NCBI GenBank assembly: GCA_013115145.1
Contig: JAAPAO010000187.1
Coordinates: 1 to 55,928, forward strand
DNA from: Perkinsus chesapeaki
Taxonomy: Eukaryota; Perkinsozoa; Perkinsida; Perkinsidae
Direction of reading: 5' to 3'
DNA: 55,928 nucleotides
The position numbers and the translations under genes were made by a program. Positions 1 through 9,314 of this stretch are shown here, piece by piece. The notes under the pieces are model-generated. The model had not been told where the DNA came from. It was given only the letters and a program-made list of their open reading frames with translations, and made no database searches. How positions within the stretch are numbered: the stretch's first letter is position 1; every line of letters starts with the position of its first letter.

Positions 1-381
1 AGTGCCTCTTGTTGCAGTGCGTTGAGAATCATTACGCTTTCCTCTATAGTCTCTGTCGGCACTGTGATATCGTCTGCGAAGCATAGGCATCCAATTGGTT
101 CTTGGAGCAAGGCTGATCTCACGGCGAATCGAGTTTGCCTTCGGCTATAGTAGTCTTCCCTTGTTAATCTGAATCCATGTTTTGCTGATATGATACTTCT
201 CCTCAACACCGTATCTAGCGAGTTTATGAAGATGATTGGGCTCAATATGTCGCCTTGTTTCACGCCCGATTCTAGTTTAACTTCACATGTCTCCTTCCGC
301 ACTGTTATCAATGCGACTGCATCGGTGTAACTTTGTGCTACTATCCTTAGATATTTGGGGTGTAACTCAGCATATCGGGCT
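1..381 (-). mobile_element. Non-LTR retrotransposon reverse transcriptase fragment
   Basis: The minus strand is one open frame from a TGA at about 379-381 to the window edge. It carries reverse-transcriptase landmarks in order: a PKYLRIVAQSY-like block, then SGVKQGDILSPIIF (fingers/palm motif), then CLCFADDITV with the FADD catalytic aspartates. This spacing and the GVKQGD..SP motif are typical of LINE-type elements, not of LTR or viral enzymes. The 5' part is missing at the stop, and the 3' part lies outside the window. Base composition is richer in GC than the genes to the right. I read it as a 5'-truncated or decayed LINE copy; whether the continuation is intact cannot be seen. Confidence 0.85.
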
Positions 382-1005
382 CAAGTAGTGATGCGACGGA
401 AGAGTCAGATAATATCTCGGTACCGGTTTCGCTAATACGATGCGAGCGACGTAGCCTAGATACGTGCGCTCGAGATGCCTTAGGAACGGACATTACGGGG
501 TTAAACTGGGAAATATGGCAGAGTGGGTCGATCGATCCGTTTTCGAGAATATCAGGCGGTTTAGCAAGAATTAAAAACAGGCAAATCGGACTTGGACTGT
601 CAAATGGTGGTCTCTTATCTCGAACAGCACGAGCTGCGACGTTTCTTTGAATGACCCATTAAGGTGTTTCAGTTTCTAACATGACATGGGGTTGAGGCAC
701 GTCCTCTTAACGTTGAGGAGTGGGTGGAACCTTGAATTGTTGCTAACAAGCAAATGAACTCTTGTCGAATTACTGACTGGTTTAAGTCGTAGCTGCTTGG
801 ACTTGCGTGGTGTATCTGCGCGCGTCTGTGACAAGTACGTGCTGGGTGCTGCGTACCGCGTGTCGCGTGGTATGAAATAGCTCGATTTCATAGAACGAGA
901 GGTTGACGTACTTGAATCGTTTTGCGTTAATGGTGAACAACACTCCTAAGATGAAGTAGCTGGGTACGAAGGAAAACACAACGACCAACGAAACGACCGT
1001 TTAAA
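382..1005. other. Intergenic or element-derived stretch, no gene recognised
   Basis: No frame here has recognisable protein similarity; short minus-strand frames (for example 676-891) show no domain. The composition matches the adjoining reverse-transcriptase fragment, with GC-rich words and few trinucleotide runs, and not the genes further right, so this is probably residue of the same or another inserted element. Confidence 0.5.
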
Positions 1006-1338
1006 ATGGTGGCAAGTACAAGAGCACGCAGCTCAACACCCAGTGGTCGTGGGGTCGATCCCGCCACCCTGCAATTCTCTGGATTTTATTGTCGTGCACT
1101 TGCATGTAGTTCTGACTTCACGAGTTTAGTGCTGAATTCACTTAAGGGGGAGAAGAAACTCAAACTGTGTCGTTTGCTAATGGACGACCAGCAAAAGTGG
1201 TATGACACCTTTGATAATTTCGTTGACGTTGCCTACTCTGATGTTTGTTGCACTGGTCCACAAGTTACACTTGATGTGTCTGGTCATATCAGTGAGCCAC
1301 TTAAGAATCTGCTTGCACGCATAGGCGTCGAAGCTTGA
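1006..1338 (+). CDS. Orphan ORF, 110 residues, possibly element-associated
   Basis: A single uninterrupted frame starts at an ATG after an A-rich stretch and ends TGA. The product begins with a basic Ser/Thr/Arg-rich segment (MVASTRARSSTPSGRG) and continues as a mixed hydrophilic domain with several cysteines (residues about 28-33 and a CC pair near 81). I recognise no family. It lies between a LINE fragment and a palindrome cluster and shares their composition, so a gag-like or other element-encoded product is possible. An exon of an unannotated host gene or a chance frame cannot be excluded. Confidence 0.35.
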   Translation: MVASTRARSSTPSGRGVDPATLQFSGFYCRALACSSDFTSLVLNSLKGEKKLKLCRLLMDDQQKWYDTFDNFVDVAYSDVCCTGPQVTLDVSGHISEPLKNLLARIGVEA

Positions 1339-1697
1339 TTTCTTCCTTGAGTTATATAGCCCCTGTTTTCATTGCATACTACGACAGGTGAAGTTTTTTC
1401 TTTGTAGCCCTTCATATCCCGTAGTCAAAGCGATCAATTGTGATCACTTTTCAGGGGGGGAGTGTACTCGCCCGACGAGTAGCCTCTTGCTATCTTATCA
1501 ACTCTTTCCTATCCCTCAATATGTGAGCATGTACATAGCTCCATTAACAACTCAATACTACTATCACTATCATCTATTCTTAATCCATCAATTACAAGAG
1601 TGTTGTATTATGCACAAGAGTTATGCTATCACCGCCGATGTATCCTCGTCTGAGCATGAGTATGAGACAGCTAAGGAAGGGCCACCAAAAGTCTTAA
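1339..1697. other. Intergenic, no gene recognised
   Basis: The plus strand is open for about 140 codons from a GTG at 1388, but that frame lacks an early ATG and runs straight into the palindromes, so I do not treat it as coding. A G7 run lies at about 1454-1460. Confidence 0.4.
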
Positions 1698-1698
1698 C

Positions 1699-1929
1699 AA
1701 GGAGACTCTCCTTAGGAGACTCTCCTAAGGTAGCAGCTACTAGCTGCTACCGTAGCAGCTCTGAGCTGCTACCAAATGTTACCCAAAGGGAACAACTCAA
1801 TATCCTATGATATTGGATAATGTATTTGAGTCTAATAATGCTAGTATATAAATAAGGATCCTACTAGCTCGAATTGTTAGGTGATAGTCTACTCTAGGTC
1901 ACCCTGGTTACTAAATCCGATTTAGTGAC
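1699..1929. repeat. Cluster of short perfect hairpins (palindrome array)
   Basis: At least six inverted repeats sit almost end to end. At 1699-1713, 7-bp arms flank a 1-nt centre. At 1710-1730, 10-bp arms (CCTTAGGAGA) flank a single C. At 1729-1751, 10-bp arms (GGTAGCAGCT) flank ACT. At 1752-1772, 10-bp arms (GTAGCAGCTC) flank T. At 1798-1815, 7-bp arms flank CTAT. At 1907-1929, the arms contain ACTAAATC/GATTTAGT with one flanking mismatch. Neighbouring hairpins abut or share bases. Nothing similar was noticed elsewhere in the window. The array lies between retroelement debris and the first host gene, so it may be the terminal part of a transposable element or a foldback element. Its function is unknown. 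Confidence 0.8.
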
Positions 1930-2071
1930 GGCATAATCCGCAGCCTGAGTTGTTAACAATAATCAAGGAAGACATCATCCTACTACAACCGCCTAATATC
2001 TCTAGCAAAACAAATATGATGCTAGGACTTTCCGTGATAAGTGTGAGCCTATGGTTTGGAGAGCTTTTTGA

Positions 2072-4105
2072 ATGCAGCATTTTTTTCATGTATTGATGCT
2101 TCTGCGTCGGAACGTTACAGGTTTCGCGTCAAAGTTAGTTGCCGTAAGAAAGGACGGGTTTTATAATAGAGCCTTACGATTATGTTCCTGTCAAACATCG
2201 AACATACGTGAATGTCATGATATTCCCCAATCACGCCGGTGTAATGGGTCACCTTCGAGGTCGGAATCTGTTAAAGGCAGTGTTACATTGGAACCACTAA
2301 AGTCAAAAGACTATCTAGTCTTTGCACTTTCAAGTGCGATACCAATGATAGGATTTGGGTTTATGGATAATACTATTATGATACAAGCCGGGGAACTTAT
2401 TGACATGTCATTTGGTAATATATTGTGACCCATGGCTAGGCATTAGCTTGACCGCTACGCAGGTGTGAAATTTGGCTTGTCGACTTTAACAGCCGCTGCT
2501 GTTGGACAGTTATTTAGTGATGCAAGTGGGGTTTGTTTTGGTAGCACTGTGGATAACTTAGTATGTAGAATGTTTCCCAAACTCCAACCAGGAGAGATTG
2601 GTAAGGAATATAACATTTAGAACATTTCTTTGAGTGCACTGTGCAGGTAAACGTATAACTGCAGCTCATCTACATACAGGAAGTCCGTATGCAGCTCGAC
2701 TGAAATTCTTAAGAACGTTCTCTGCAGTAGCTGGTGTGATGATAGGATGCTGTTTAGGGATGACCCAATTGGTAGTAGTTGATATTGAAATCGCTCACCG
2801 AGGGGTTTTCAGCTTTTCATGGATCTTAAAAAAGCTGAGAGGTTGAAGGCATTGCAACAGTGCCGACCTCTGTTTGTAACCTTAATGGAAGAGGGGCATG
2901 AACTACTTAACTGTCAAAGGTCAGTTGTACTACGTGTACCCTATTGTTATCCACAATGAATATAGGTGTGCACTATATCTTAAGGTTGATGATACAGCTG
3001 GACCAGTTACCGATCCTAGTAACATTGTCTTAACATACACGCATACATCTCCTCTATTATAGATGCCAGTGACTATGATTTATGGATGGCTGGCATGCCC
3101 TCTGAGACAAATTCGATCAGTGATTCTGATGAGAAACTTGAAGCACGAATGCGTGCTTGGCGGACCATGGATCCTGATAAGGATGGGTATATTAGTACTA
3201 ATGATTTGGCAGCAGTGGTAACTAAAATGGGATATAAACCCGCAGTAGGGCAGGCACTTAATGCGCGGAATGATAACCAAGTGGCTGAGGTAATAATATT
3301 GGAGGGTTTAAGCGATACAACGAAAAGGGTATTTGACACACCTTCACTTGGGTGGTGGTTAACACTAAATATATGGATAAGTCAGATACTTGCATCATGT
3401 GATGTTAAAGGCGATCGAATTAACTTTGAACAGTTTGATAGGGTCATGCCAAAGTTGATCAAATTGACAAATCAAGACTGCAGATTTTCTCCTAAGCAAC
3501 GCCCTCTATTAGGTAGGGGTACTCTCTTTACTATTAATTAACATGGATATACTTATCTGTAGAATACGTTCTTCGTACTGGTGAAGTGTTACGTATCGAT
3601 GATGTTGAATCACCAATGCTTAATAAAACAGGGCTTAAAGTGGATCCCGATAATATGGATCGATATAGGGGTGTACGTACCCATTCTGTTTTAATATGCC
3701 CAGTTATTGACCCTAAAACTGGTAATATTAAACCATTCTGATGGTAGTTTATGCAAGTGATTATAGGTTCGGCAATAGGTGTGGTGGAATGTGTTAATAA
3801 GTATCGTAAGCATCATAATGCTGTACCAGCTAGACAGATGAGTGGTCCACGGCGAAATGTACCTGAGATAGTGTAAGTGGATGGGATTGGATATTTCAAT
3901 AAGCACAACAACACTCCTTGACAGCTCGAGTAACGATAATGTGGCTAATAGATACGTATCAAGCGAGAGAACGGGTGATGGTAACGGTAAGGTAGAAGTC
4001 ACTGCGGCGGAGAGTTTGCCTAAACGTCGACCGGATCCAAATAGCATACAACGAACTCAGACAGTTACATTGGACTTCCAAAAAATGAAATATAAAGGGT
4101 ATTGA
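2072..4105 (+). CDS. TMEM65 protein fused to GAF domain with inserted EF-hands
   Basis: Ten exons give about 520 residues (2072-2414, 2463-2600, 2647-2771, 2813-2919, 2966-3018, 3063-3289, 3386-3512, 3563-3721, 3767-3872, 3925-4105). Residues 1-60 are basic and presequence-like. Residues about 80-205 match TMEM65, a mitochondrial inner-membrane protein linked to Na+/Ca2+ exchange: GFGFMDNTIMIQAGELIDMS, then LSTLTAAAVGQLFSDASG, then a hydrophobic SAVAGVMIGCCLGM. A GAF domain follows: LLNCQRCALYLKVDD (about 232-246), and later YVLRTGEVLRIDD and IGVVECVNK. Between its halves lies an acidic segment with a canonical EF loop, DPDKDGYISTND, and a second loop one residue short (DVKGDRINFEQF). The frame is kept across all nine introns. 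TMEM65 alone is the usual architecture, so the fusion is unusual. The domain calls are firm; the calcium-sensing role is inferred. Confidence 0.85.
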
Positions 4106-4549
4106 TATTATTATTCAGGGTAGGAGTGTATATATCAGTTATATCATCAGGTTTAATGATAATGATGTTAAAATAGTTGCTGCTATATGCAGTCATGCAG
4201 CTACATTCGCAAGGCAATGTGGCTTTATTGAAGATTAAGTAGTAGTTTAGAGCTTGGTTACCAACAACCCCCGCCGTTCATAGCATTATTAATTGATGAT
4301 GTTCGCATGAAGGTTTATATTATAAAAATAACAATCATCATCATGACTGTCCTAATATTAATTCCTGAGGCATTGCTAGCCGCCCAATCACCATTGCTCT
4401 TTGTTGCATATAGTTAATGTCGAATATCCCCTACTACTAATGCCGGCACCACGATAATAGTGATAATGTTTATGCTTGTTAATGCTGCCATACTGTACTT
4501 GAGTTAGTTGTATACATCTATTTAAGGGTTTGGTAGCTCAAAATTATCA
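4106..4549. other. Intergenic region, nothing recognised
   Basis: About 440 bp, AT-rich, between two co-oriented genes. No conserved frame, RNA or repeat is evident on either strand. It presumably holds the terminator of the upstream gene and the promoter of the downstream one. Confidence 0.4.
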
Positions 4550-5441
4550 ATGAAAAGGGAGGTTGAGGAATTAGAACCATCATTTGGGTCAGACAGCGAA
4601 GCAGAAGATTCAAGTGAAATTATTACGTCGGACCATCAGCAGCAGCAGTCCTCCAAGAAAAAGGCACGATTAGATGATGAGGAGATACGTAAATGGAGGG
4701 AGACATGTTCAACCCCTAGTGGGGATACTGAGGAGCAGTTAGAGATCATAAATCATGCACTTGAATTATCATCTGCCAATTTGGATATCGACCTCAAATC
4801 CGATACCTTTGTAGCATACCCCAAACCTGATACCGATGATCAACATAAATACAGGTAAGGTCTATAAGCTCTTCTTTATCAGCTCCTTTTTATTAACCTT
4901 GCTACAGGTACATACAGAATTGTCCACCAGCTAGCCTGTTGGAAGCAGGCAAGCGTGGTGAGGTAAAGGTCCTTATTATATGTGCTAGTGCACCCAGAGT
5001 GAACCAAGTTGCAAAGGAACTAGAGGAAGATTGCGGTGTTGATAAATCCAAAATAGCACGGGTAGTAAAGGGAGTGCGGAGTAACATACCTAATATGAGG
5101 TTAGGTTGCATTTACGGGTAGAGGGAGGCGTAAGGAACAAAAGGCTGCACATGATATGGCAATTAAGAGGTCCACTATATGTGTTACAGTTCCGGGAAGA
5201 TTATCAAGCATATCAGAATATCTTGGAGATGTACTATTCTCTTCTACTACTGTGTGGTTTTATTATTCTTACTTTTCAGGTTGAACTAGTTATATTAGAT
5301 ACCTTCCCCGATGTCAAGGGGCTCAGTTTACTATCCCAACAACAAACTAGAGACACACTGCTCGACTGGCTTACCTCTGAAATAACCTCTGACCTTCGAC
5401 ATCGTATTGTTACTGGCAAAACCGCTATTATGCTATTCTAG
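4550..5441 (+). CDS. CMSS1: CMSS1/Cms1-like ribosomal small-subunit biogenesis protein
   Basis: The product starts MKREVEELEPSFGSDSEAED, an acidic and lysine-rich nuclear-type N-terminus with a short polyQ. The core KVLIICASAPRVNQVAKEL and, after an intron at about 5061-5103, KIARVAFTGRGRRKEQK, TICVTVPGRLSSISEYL and VELVILDTFPDVKG follow the DEAD-box-related but helicase-inactive fold of CMSS1: the equivalents of VVTSSA, VGTPGR and LVLDW motifs occur in the same order and spacing. Three introns are used (about 4856-4908, 5061-5103, 5231-5279). Cms1/CMSS1 acts in 90S pre-ribosome assembly in the nucleolus. The Lys and Asp needed for ATP hydrolysis are not evident, as in the family. It is shorter than animal homologues. 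Confidence 0.75.
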
Positions 5442-5552
5442 CGATCTAACGTTACCAACATGCCAAGCCTGCGTAGTGTTAGTAGTTATATCAGCTATCA
5501 CCACAACTCCACCACTCTTTGAACACCGAGACTCAGATTATTTTTTATATAA

Positions 5553-6753
5553 ATGTGTGGTCGCGTAGCTTGTACTTTACCTCCTCAAAGGATACAACGT
5601 ATTGGAAGGGTTAGGAGACGAATCGTACTACCAGCAGCACCGGGTGTAGCTCCTAGACCTCGATATAATGTTGGACCAATGAGCCGTTTACCATGCATGT
5701 ATTAGGTAAACAAAGTTTGACATATATACTATACCCTTAACAGATATACTAACAAATCCAATAATGGGAGCTCAAATGGTGAGCGATGTGTGGAATATAT
5801 GAAGTGGGGTCTTCAAGGTAAAGGAACACAACATCTCTCAACTGTTAATGCTAGAATAGAGACCGTTGAGACATCTAAGATGTAGTACTTTGAATGAGAA
5901 ACATTAATAATAGATCTTTAAAACATCAGTTACTCACCACATCTCAAGAGTCGTGAACGATGTATTCTTGTGGTTGATGGGTTCTATGAATGGTCCACTA
6001 AAAAAGATGGTAATAAGATACCATATTTTATACGATTCAAGAACGGTTTTGCCGAGAAGCCTATACCGGGTGGAGATGGATCAAGTAAATAGGATTCTAC
6101 AAGATGAGAATCATACAATAACTTTCATGGATTTAGATGATGACGACGATAAAGCTTCTCAAAAAGATGATTGGCCGATTGATAAGCAGTTTTGGGAGGA
6201 TGATAGACAAACAGTCCGAGAGCCTTTACTAATGGCATGGTATTGTTCACTTGTTCAGTAAATGATGTTTATACAGCAGTTGTTTAGCCTATACGCACCA
6301 CCTACCACAGATGACGATCCCCACAGCTTCACTATTTTAACGATGGACTCTGTCGGACCAATTAGTAAAATACACGACAGGATGCCTGTCTCCCTGACAC
6401 CCGAAGTTGCTGCAGATTGGATAGGTAGGCTATGTTGATGTTGAATACGCTAGTTCCCGGTTGATGCAGATTGTACAGAAGCGTCAGATTCATCTTTGTT
6501 ACATAAGATAGCTGATAATGCACGTCATGTGGCCTTGAATGATATTACTGTCTACGAAGTGCCACCTTTGGCCAATAATATGCGGAATGACACTCCAGAT
6601 TGTCTATTACCACTTGCAACATGGAAGAAAAAACAATTTGATAATGGCCTTGGTCGATTTTTCAAGAAACAAGACAGTTCCACAACTAAGAGTAAGACAT
6701 CGTCATCTGATACAAAAGAACCTTCAGCTAAGAAGGCGAGAGTTGAACACTAG
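5553..6753 (+). CDS. HMCES: SRAP-domain abasic-site DNA-protein crosslink protein (HMCES/YedK family)
   Basis: The start is fixed by the invariant Cys2: MCGRVACTLPP. After the initiator Met is removed, this Cys forms the thiazolidine link to abasic sites in single-stranded DNA. The remaining SRAP signatures follow: RYNVGPMSRLP (Asn of the active site), EYMKWGLQ, RCILVVDGFYEWSTKKDGN (catalytic Glu), FTILTMDSVGPISKIHDRMP (catalytic His) and a LTPEVAADWI tail. An acidic insert with a DDDDD run lies in the middle exon. The C-terminus continues as NGLGRFFKK and a Lys/Ser-rich tail, resembling the PCNA-binding extension of eukaryotic HMCES. At least four introns; one uses acceptor TTTAG at about 6289. 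The role is replication-coupled shielding of abasic sites in the nucleus. Confidence 0.88.
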
Positions 6754-6930
6754 TCCCACTTCTGTTGTACATCTCTTTTCCTAACCCTAATCCGTCATCT
6801 TTGCGTTTGTATCGATATCAATAAGCCGAGGCACTATACCAACACAACACGATGGATGATCATTCACCCGGCAAACACGATGTCTTGAATTAGTTTTGTA
6901 ATAGTATTGTTTGGGTAATTATTACTGATA

Positions 6931-7711
6931 TTAATCATGTAAAGTACTAGTGGCATACTGTAAAGAAGTGTGCAATTGTTCAATACTCTCTCTAATATGC
7001 ATTGGTCTATCAAACATCATACTATCCCGTCCTTCTAAAGATATGCTCTCTAGCCCTATGATTGGTGAGCATGATGCTGTAGTGGGAGGAGGACTTGGTG
7101 TAGCTACCTTGAAGGGGAATGGTGAGCAACCTGATAGAATACCTCGCACGCTACCGAGACAATATCAATCCTATAAAAGACGACCCCTCCCTTCCCTACC
7201 CGATGATAGCACATCAATTCTAGAAGGTTCTTGCAGGACACTCGCAGGATGTATCCTCGGTGATGGAGACTGCTGCTGTTGATGTTGCCCAACAGGAGGA
7301 GGAGGAGGAGGAACGGTTGAAATATCATTCATATAATGCACATTAAAGGGGCGACTTCGACTTTTCTCATCATATTCCTTCATCTTCTCACCTGTCCCCA
7401 TCATTCCATTATATAACTGTATCCCATGTGTTCTTGCTTACGTAGTTGTGCATTATCCTTCAACAAACCATCAATAATCTGTTGTTTAATACCGAGCTGT
7501 CTAGTGAGATAATCAACACGTTGTTGCAACTCAACCACCTGATTGACCATATCGCTATATATCAATTATCAACTAATTATATCACATTGCTTAACTGTAC
7601 AGTAGAGCTAACCTCCCTTTGTGTTGTTGTTGTTACTAGGGAGTGCCGTCGCCTTCGAGCACCACTGTTACCAGCAGCACGTCTTATTAAATGTTCATTG
7701 TTGTTGTCCAT
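6931..7711 (-). CDS. Coiled-coil protein with basic N-terminus and Pro/Gln-rich region
   Basis: Four exons join in frame from ATG at 7711 (MDNNNEHLIRRAAGNSGARR). A strongly basic patch ARRRRHS is followed by a heptad-patterned helix (VVELQQRVDYLTRQLGIKQQ and on to DNAQLREKMKEY), giving a parallel to bZIP layout, though the basic region does not fit the N-x7-R consensus because TTTT separates it from the zipper. Next come a PPPPPP run, HQQQQ and an Arg/Ser-rich stretch. After a last intron, an exon ends at 6931 with REGRG..CSPFPFK and a short amphipathic helix. No family is recognised. A DNA- or RNA-associated dimeric protein is possible but unproven. Confidence 0.55.
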
Positions 7712-7742
7712 TGTTTGGGATCGCCTCAATGGTTGTTGGAAT

Positions 7743-8412
7743 TTATGACATGGTTGTAGCCTCGGCCTCACTGATCGTTGTTGTTGTGCCTTCCGTAAAT
7801 ATTTGGTATAATAGAGCATCCGAAGCATCGACCTTTACCCTTACTTCGATTCTATCAATATCCTCTCGTTTTCGACTTCGACCTACTTTACTACTCCTCT
7901 CGGTCAGGAGTAAAGTTCTGTCGGATAACATTCGTCTAGGAGGGTGATAATACCTATTTATGCCGATAGTACCTATAGGTAAGCTAACACTCGAAGGTTT
8001 AGACTGTAGTCCTATAAACTCACCTTGGAGGTTGGTCTCTGCAGATGAGATAGACCCATGCCGTTGTGTAATACCCGTAGGGACTTTAACAGGGTACAAT
8101 GATGGCTGCTCCCTCATATCCGATATCAATAATGAATGACTAGACATAGATGGGTGTAGAGTAGTTCGAGATGATTGTAGTAGACCTCTGATAATATCAA
8201 TGTTATTAATAATAACAGACCACACTGTTAGCCACCCACCTTGATGATGATGATGCTGCTGAACGGTGGACGGTGGCACTACCAGTAGCTGTTGTTGTAG
8301 AGGCCACCATTGATATTCCTCCTCCTCCTCCTCCTCCTGCTACACCTTTTCTTCTACCTCCTCGTATTGGTACTAGATTATTATTAATGCATCTCCTTGG
8401 AGGGGCAAACAT
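7743..8412 (-). CDS. Hypothetical low-complexity protein
   Basis: Two exons join in frame across an intron at about 8175-8226 (donor GTGGGT, acceptor TATCAG). The product starts MFAPPRRCINNNLVPIRGGR, has a Gly7 run and an Ala/Ser/Thr-rich segment, then a Ser-rich middle part and a basic region SSKVGRSRKREDIDRIEVRV. It ends EATTMS then TAA. There is no transmembrane segment or known domain. It is only about 30 bp upstream of the coiled-coil gene on the same strand; I tried joining the two through the GTGAGG donor near the end, but the frame is not kept, so I list them separately. Continuity of the two remains an alternative. Confidence 0.45.
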
Positions 8413-8615
8413 AACTCAGAATAACCGTAGTACAGAAGAATGGCGCTGACAGTATCGCAACTCTCCACTATAAGACACCTGTCTGATATACCATTAGTTA
8501 ATATCACTCAAATGCAACTAGATACACCATTATAACAGAAACTATTCATGTTATACCTCCACATCATTAACAACAACAGACTACTGCTGTTGCTAACGCT
8601 GGTCATGTTTGCAGC

Positions 8616-8927
8616 TTATTTCCTACTTCCCTGATGATGAGTATAAGGTATTCTTGTATTGATGATGAATGTTATTGTTATTATTATTATTACATGTAAA
8701 CTTGTTGCCCTTTGCATTCTTTCACCATACTCTTTTAATTCATTATTCTCTTCCCCACCACCTTCTTCACTCCATGTATTATGTAATTTATTAACCAATG
8801 CATTATGGGTTGCCTCTAATTGATATGTATAATATAAATATGAAAATGATAATGCTAAACTTAAACCAAATAGTTTACGTGTTGGTCGTATTAGGTACTT
8901 AGTTGGAACTAAAGAGATAACCATCAT
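8616..8927 (-). CDS. Small membrane protein, about 100 residues
   Basis: Starts at ATG-ATG (MMVISLVPTKYLIRPTRKLF). The basic N-terminus precedes one transmembrane helix (FGLSLALSFSYLYYTY), followed by a hydrophilic, acidic, helical segment with EEGGGEENNELKEYG. The last 30 codons of the open frame are isoleucine-rich and look like an intron (GTAATAATAATAAT...ACAAG); if spliced, the protein ends HNTLYSSSGK. The topology resembles small mitochondrial inner-membrane subunits, but no family is recognised. It is co-oriented with the similar small membrane gene just upstream. Confidence 0.5.
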   Translation of the reverse strand: MMVISLVPTKYLIRPTRKLFGLSLALSFSYLYYTYQLEATHNALVNKLHNTWSEEGGGEENNELKEYGERMQRATSLHVIIIITITFIINTRIPYTHHQGSRK

Positions 8928-8942
8928 TCATCATCTTAACCA

Positions 8943-9221
8943 TTAACTCTTTTCCTTCTTGTTCTTGTTACCTTTCCTTCTAGATCTATTAACCATATAA
9001 TATAATGATGTTGTTAATACACTGAATGCTACACTCTGTTTAGCTGATACTCTAAATACCTGCCATTTACTTCTAACTCTTCTCTCTACCCAACCATCAT
9101 CTTTTATATTGTTATCTTTCGCTTCTGTCTTTTCAGATACACTGTTATCCGTTTGTGTTTCAATCACAGTTTTATCCTCATTATTCCCGTATTGTCCAGT
9201 ACCCTTTATTACAGTGGACAT
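8943..9221 (-). CDS. Small single-pass membrane protein, 92 residues
   Basis: The first in-frame ATG is at 9221 (MSTVIKGTGQYGNNEDKT). A polar, acidic first half leads to an Arg/Lys-rich segment (VERRVRSKWQVFRVS), a helix with moderate hydrophobicity (SVAFSVLTTSLYYMV) and a very basic C-terminus (NRSRRKGNKNKKEKS). The basic end after the helix suggests a tail-anchor-like protein with the C-terminus facing the cytosol or matrix. The family is unknown. It ends 16 bp before the ATG of the next gene. Confidence 0.5.
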   Translation of the reverse strand: MSTVIKGTGQYGNNEDKTVIETQTDNSVSEKTEAKDNNIKDDGWVERRVRSKWQVFRVSAKQSVAFSVLTTSLYYMVNRSRRKGNKNKKEKS

Positions 9222-9314
9222 GTTGAACTGTGTTGGCAATACCCCAAGTCTTGGTAACTAACAACACAACAACTTCTTCCTCTTCAAGAAATATACGCTA
9301 CGTTAGTATTATAG

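Noticed and set aside
676-988. Two overlapping minus-strand frames near the left edge
   Set aside because: Short, no domain similarity, mutually exclusive and in element-like sequence.
1699-1772. CRISPR-like array
   Set aside because: The units are palindromes lying back to back, not direct repeats with unique spacers, and the organism is a eukaryote.
7640-7711. bZIP transcription factor call for the coiled-coil gene
   Set aside because: The basic patch is displaced and separated from the leucine heptads by a poly-Thr stretch; the conserved N-x7-R spacing is missing.
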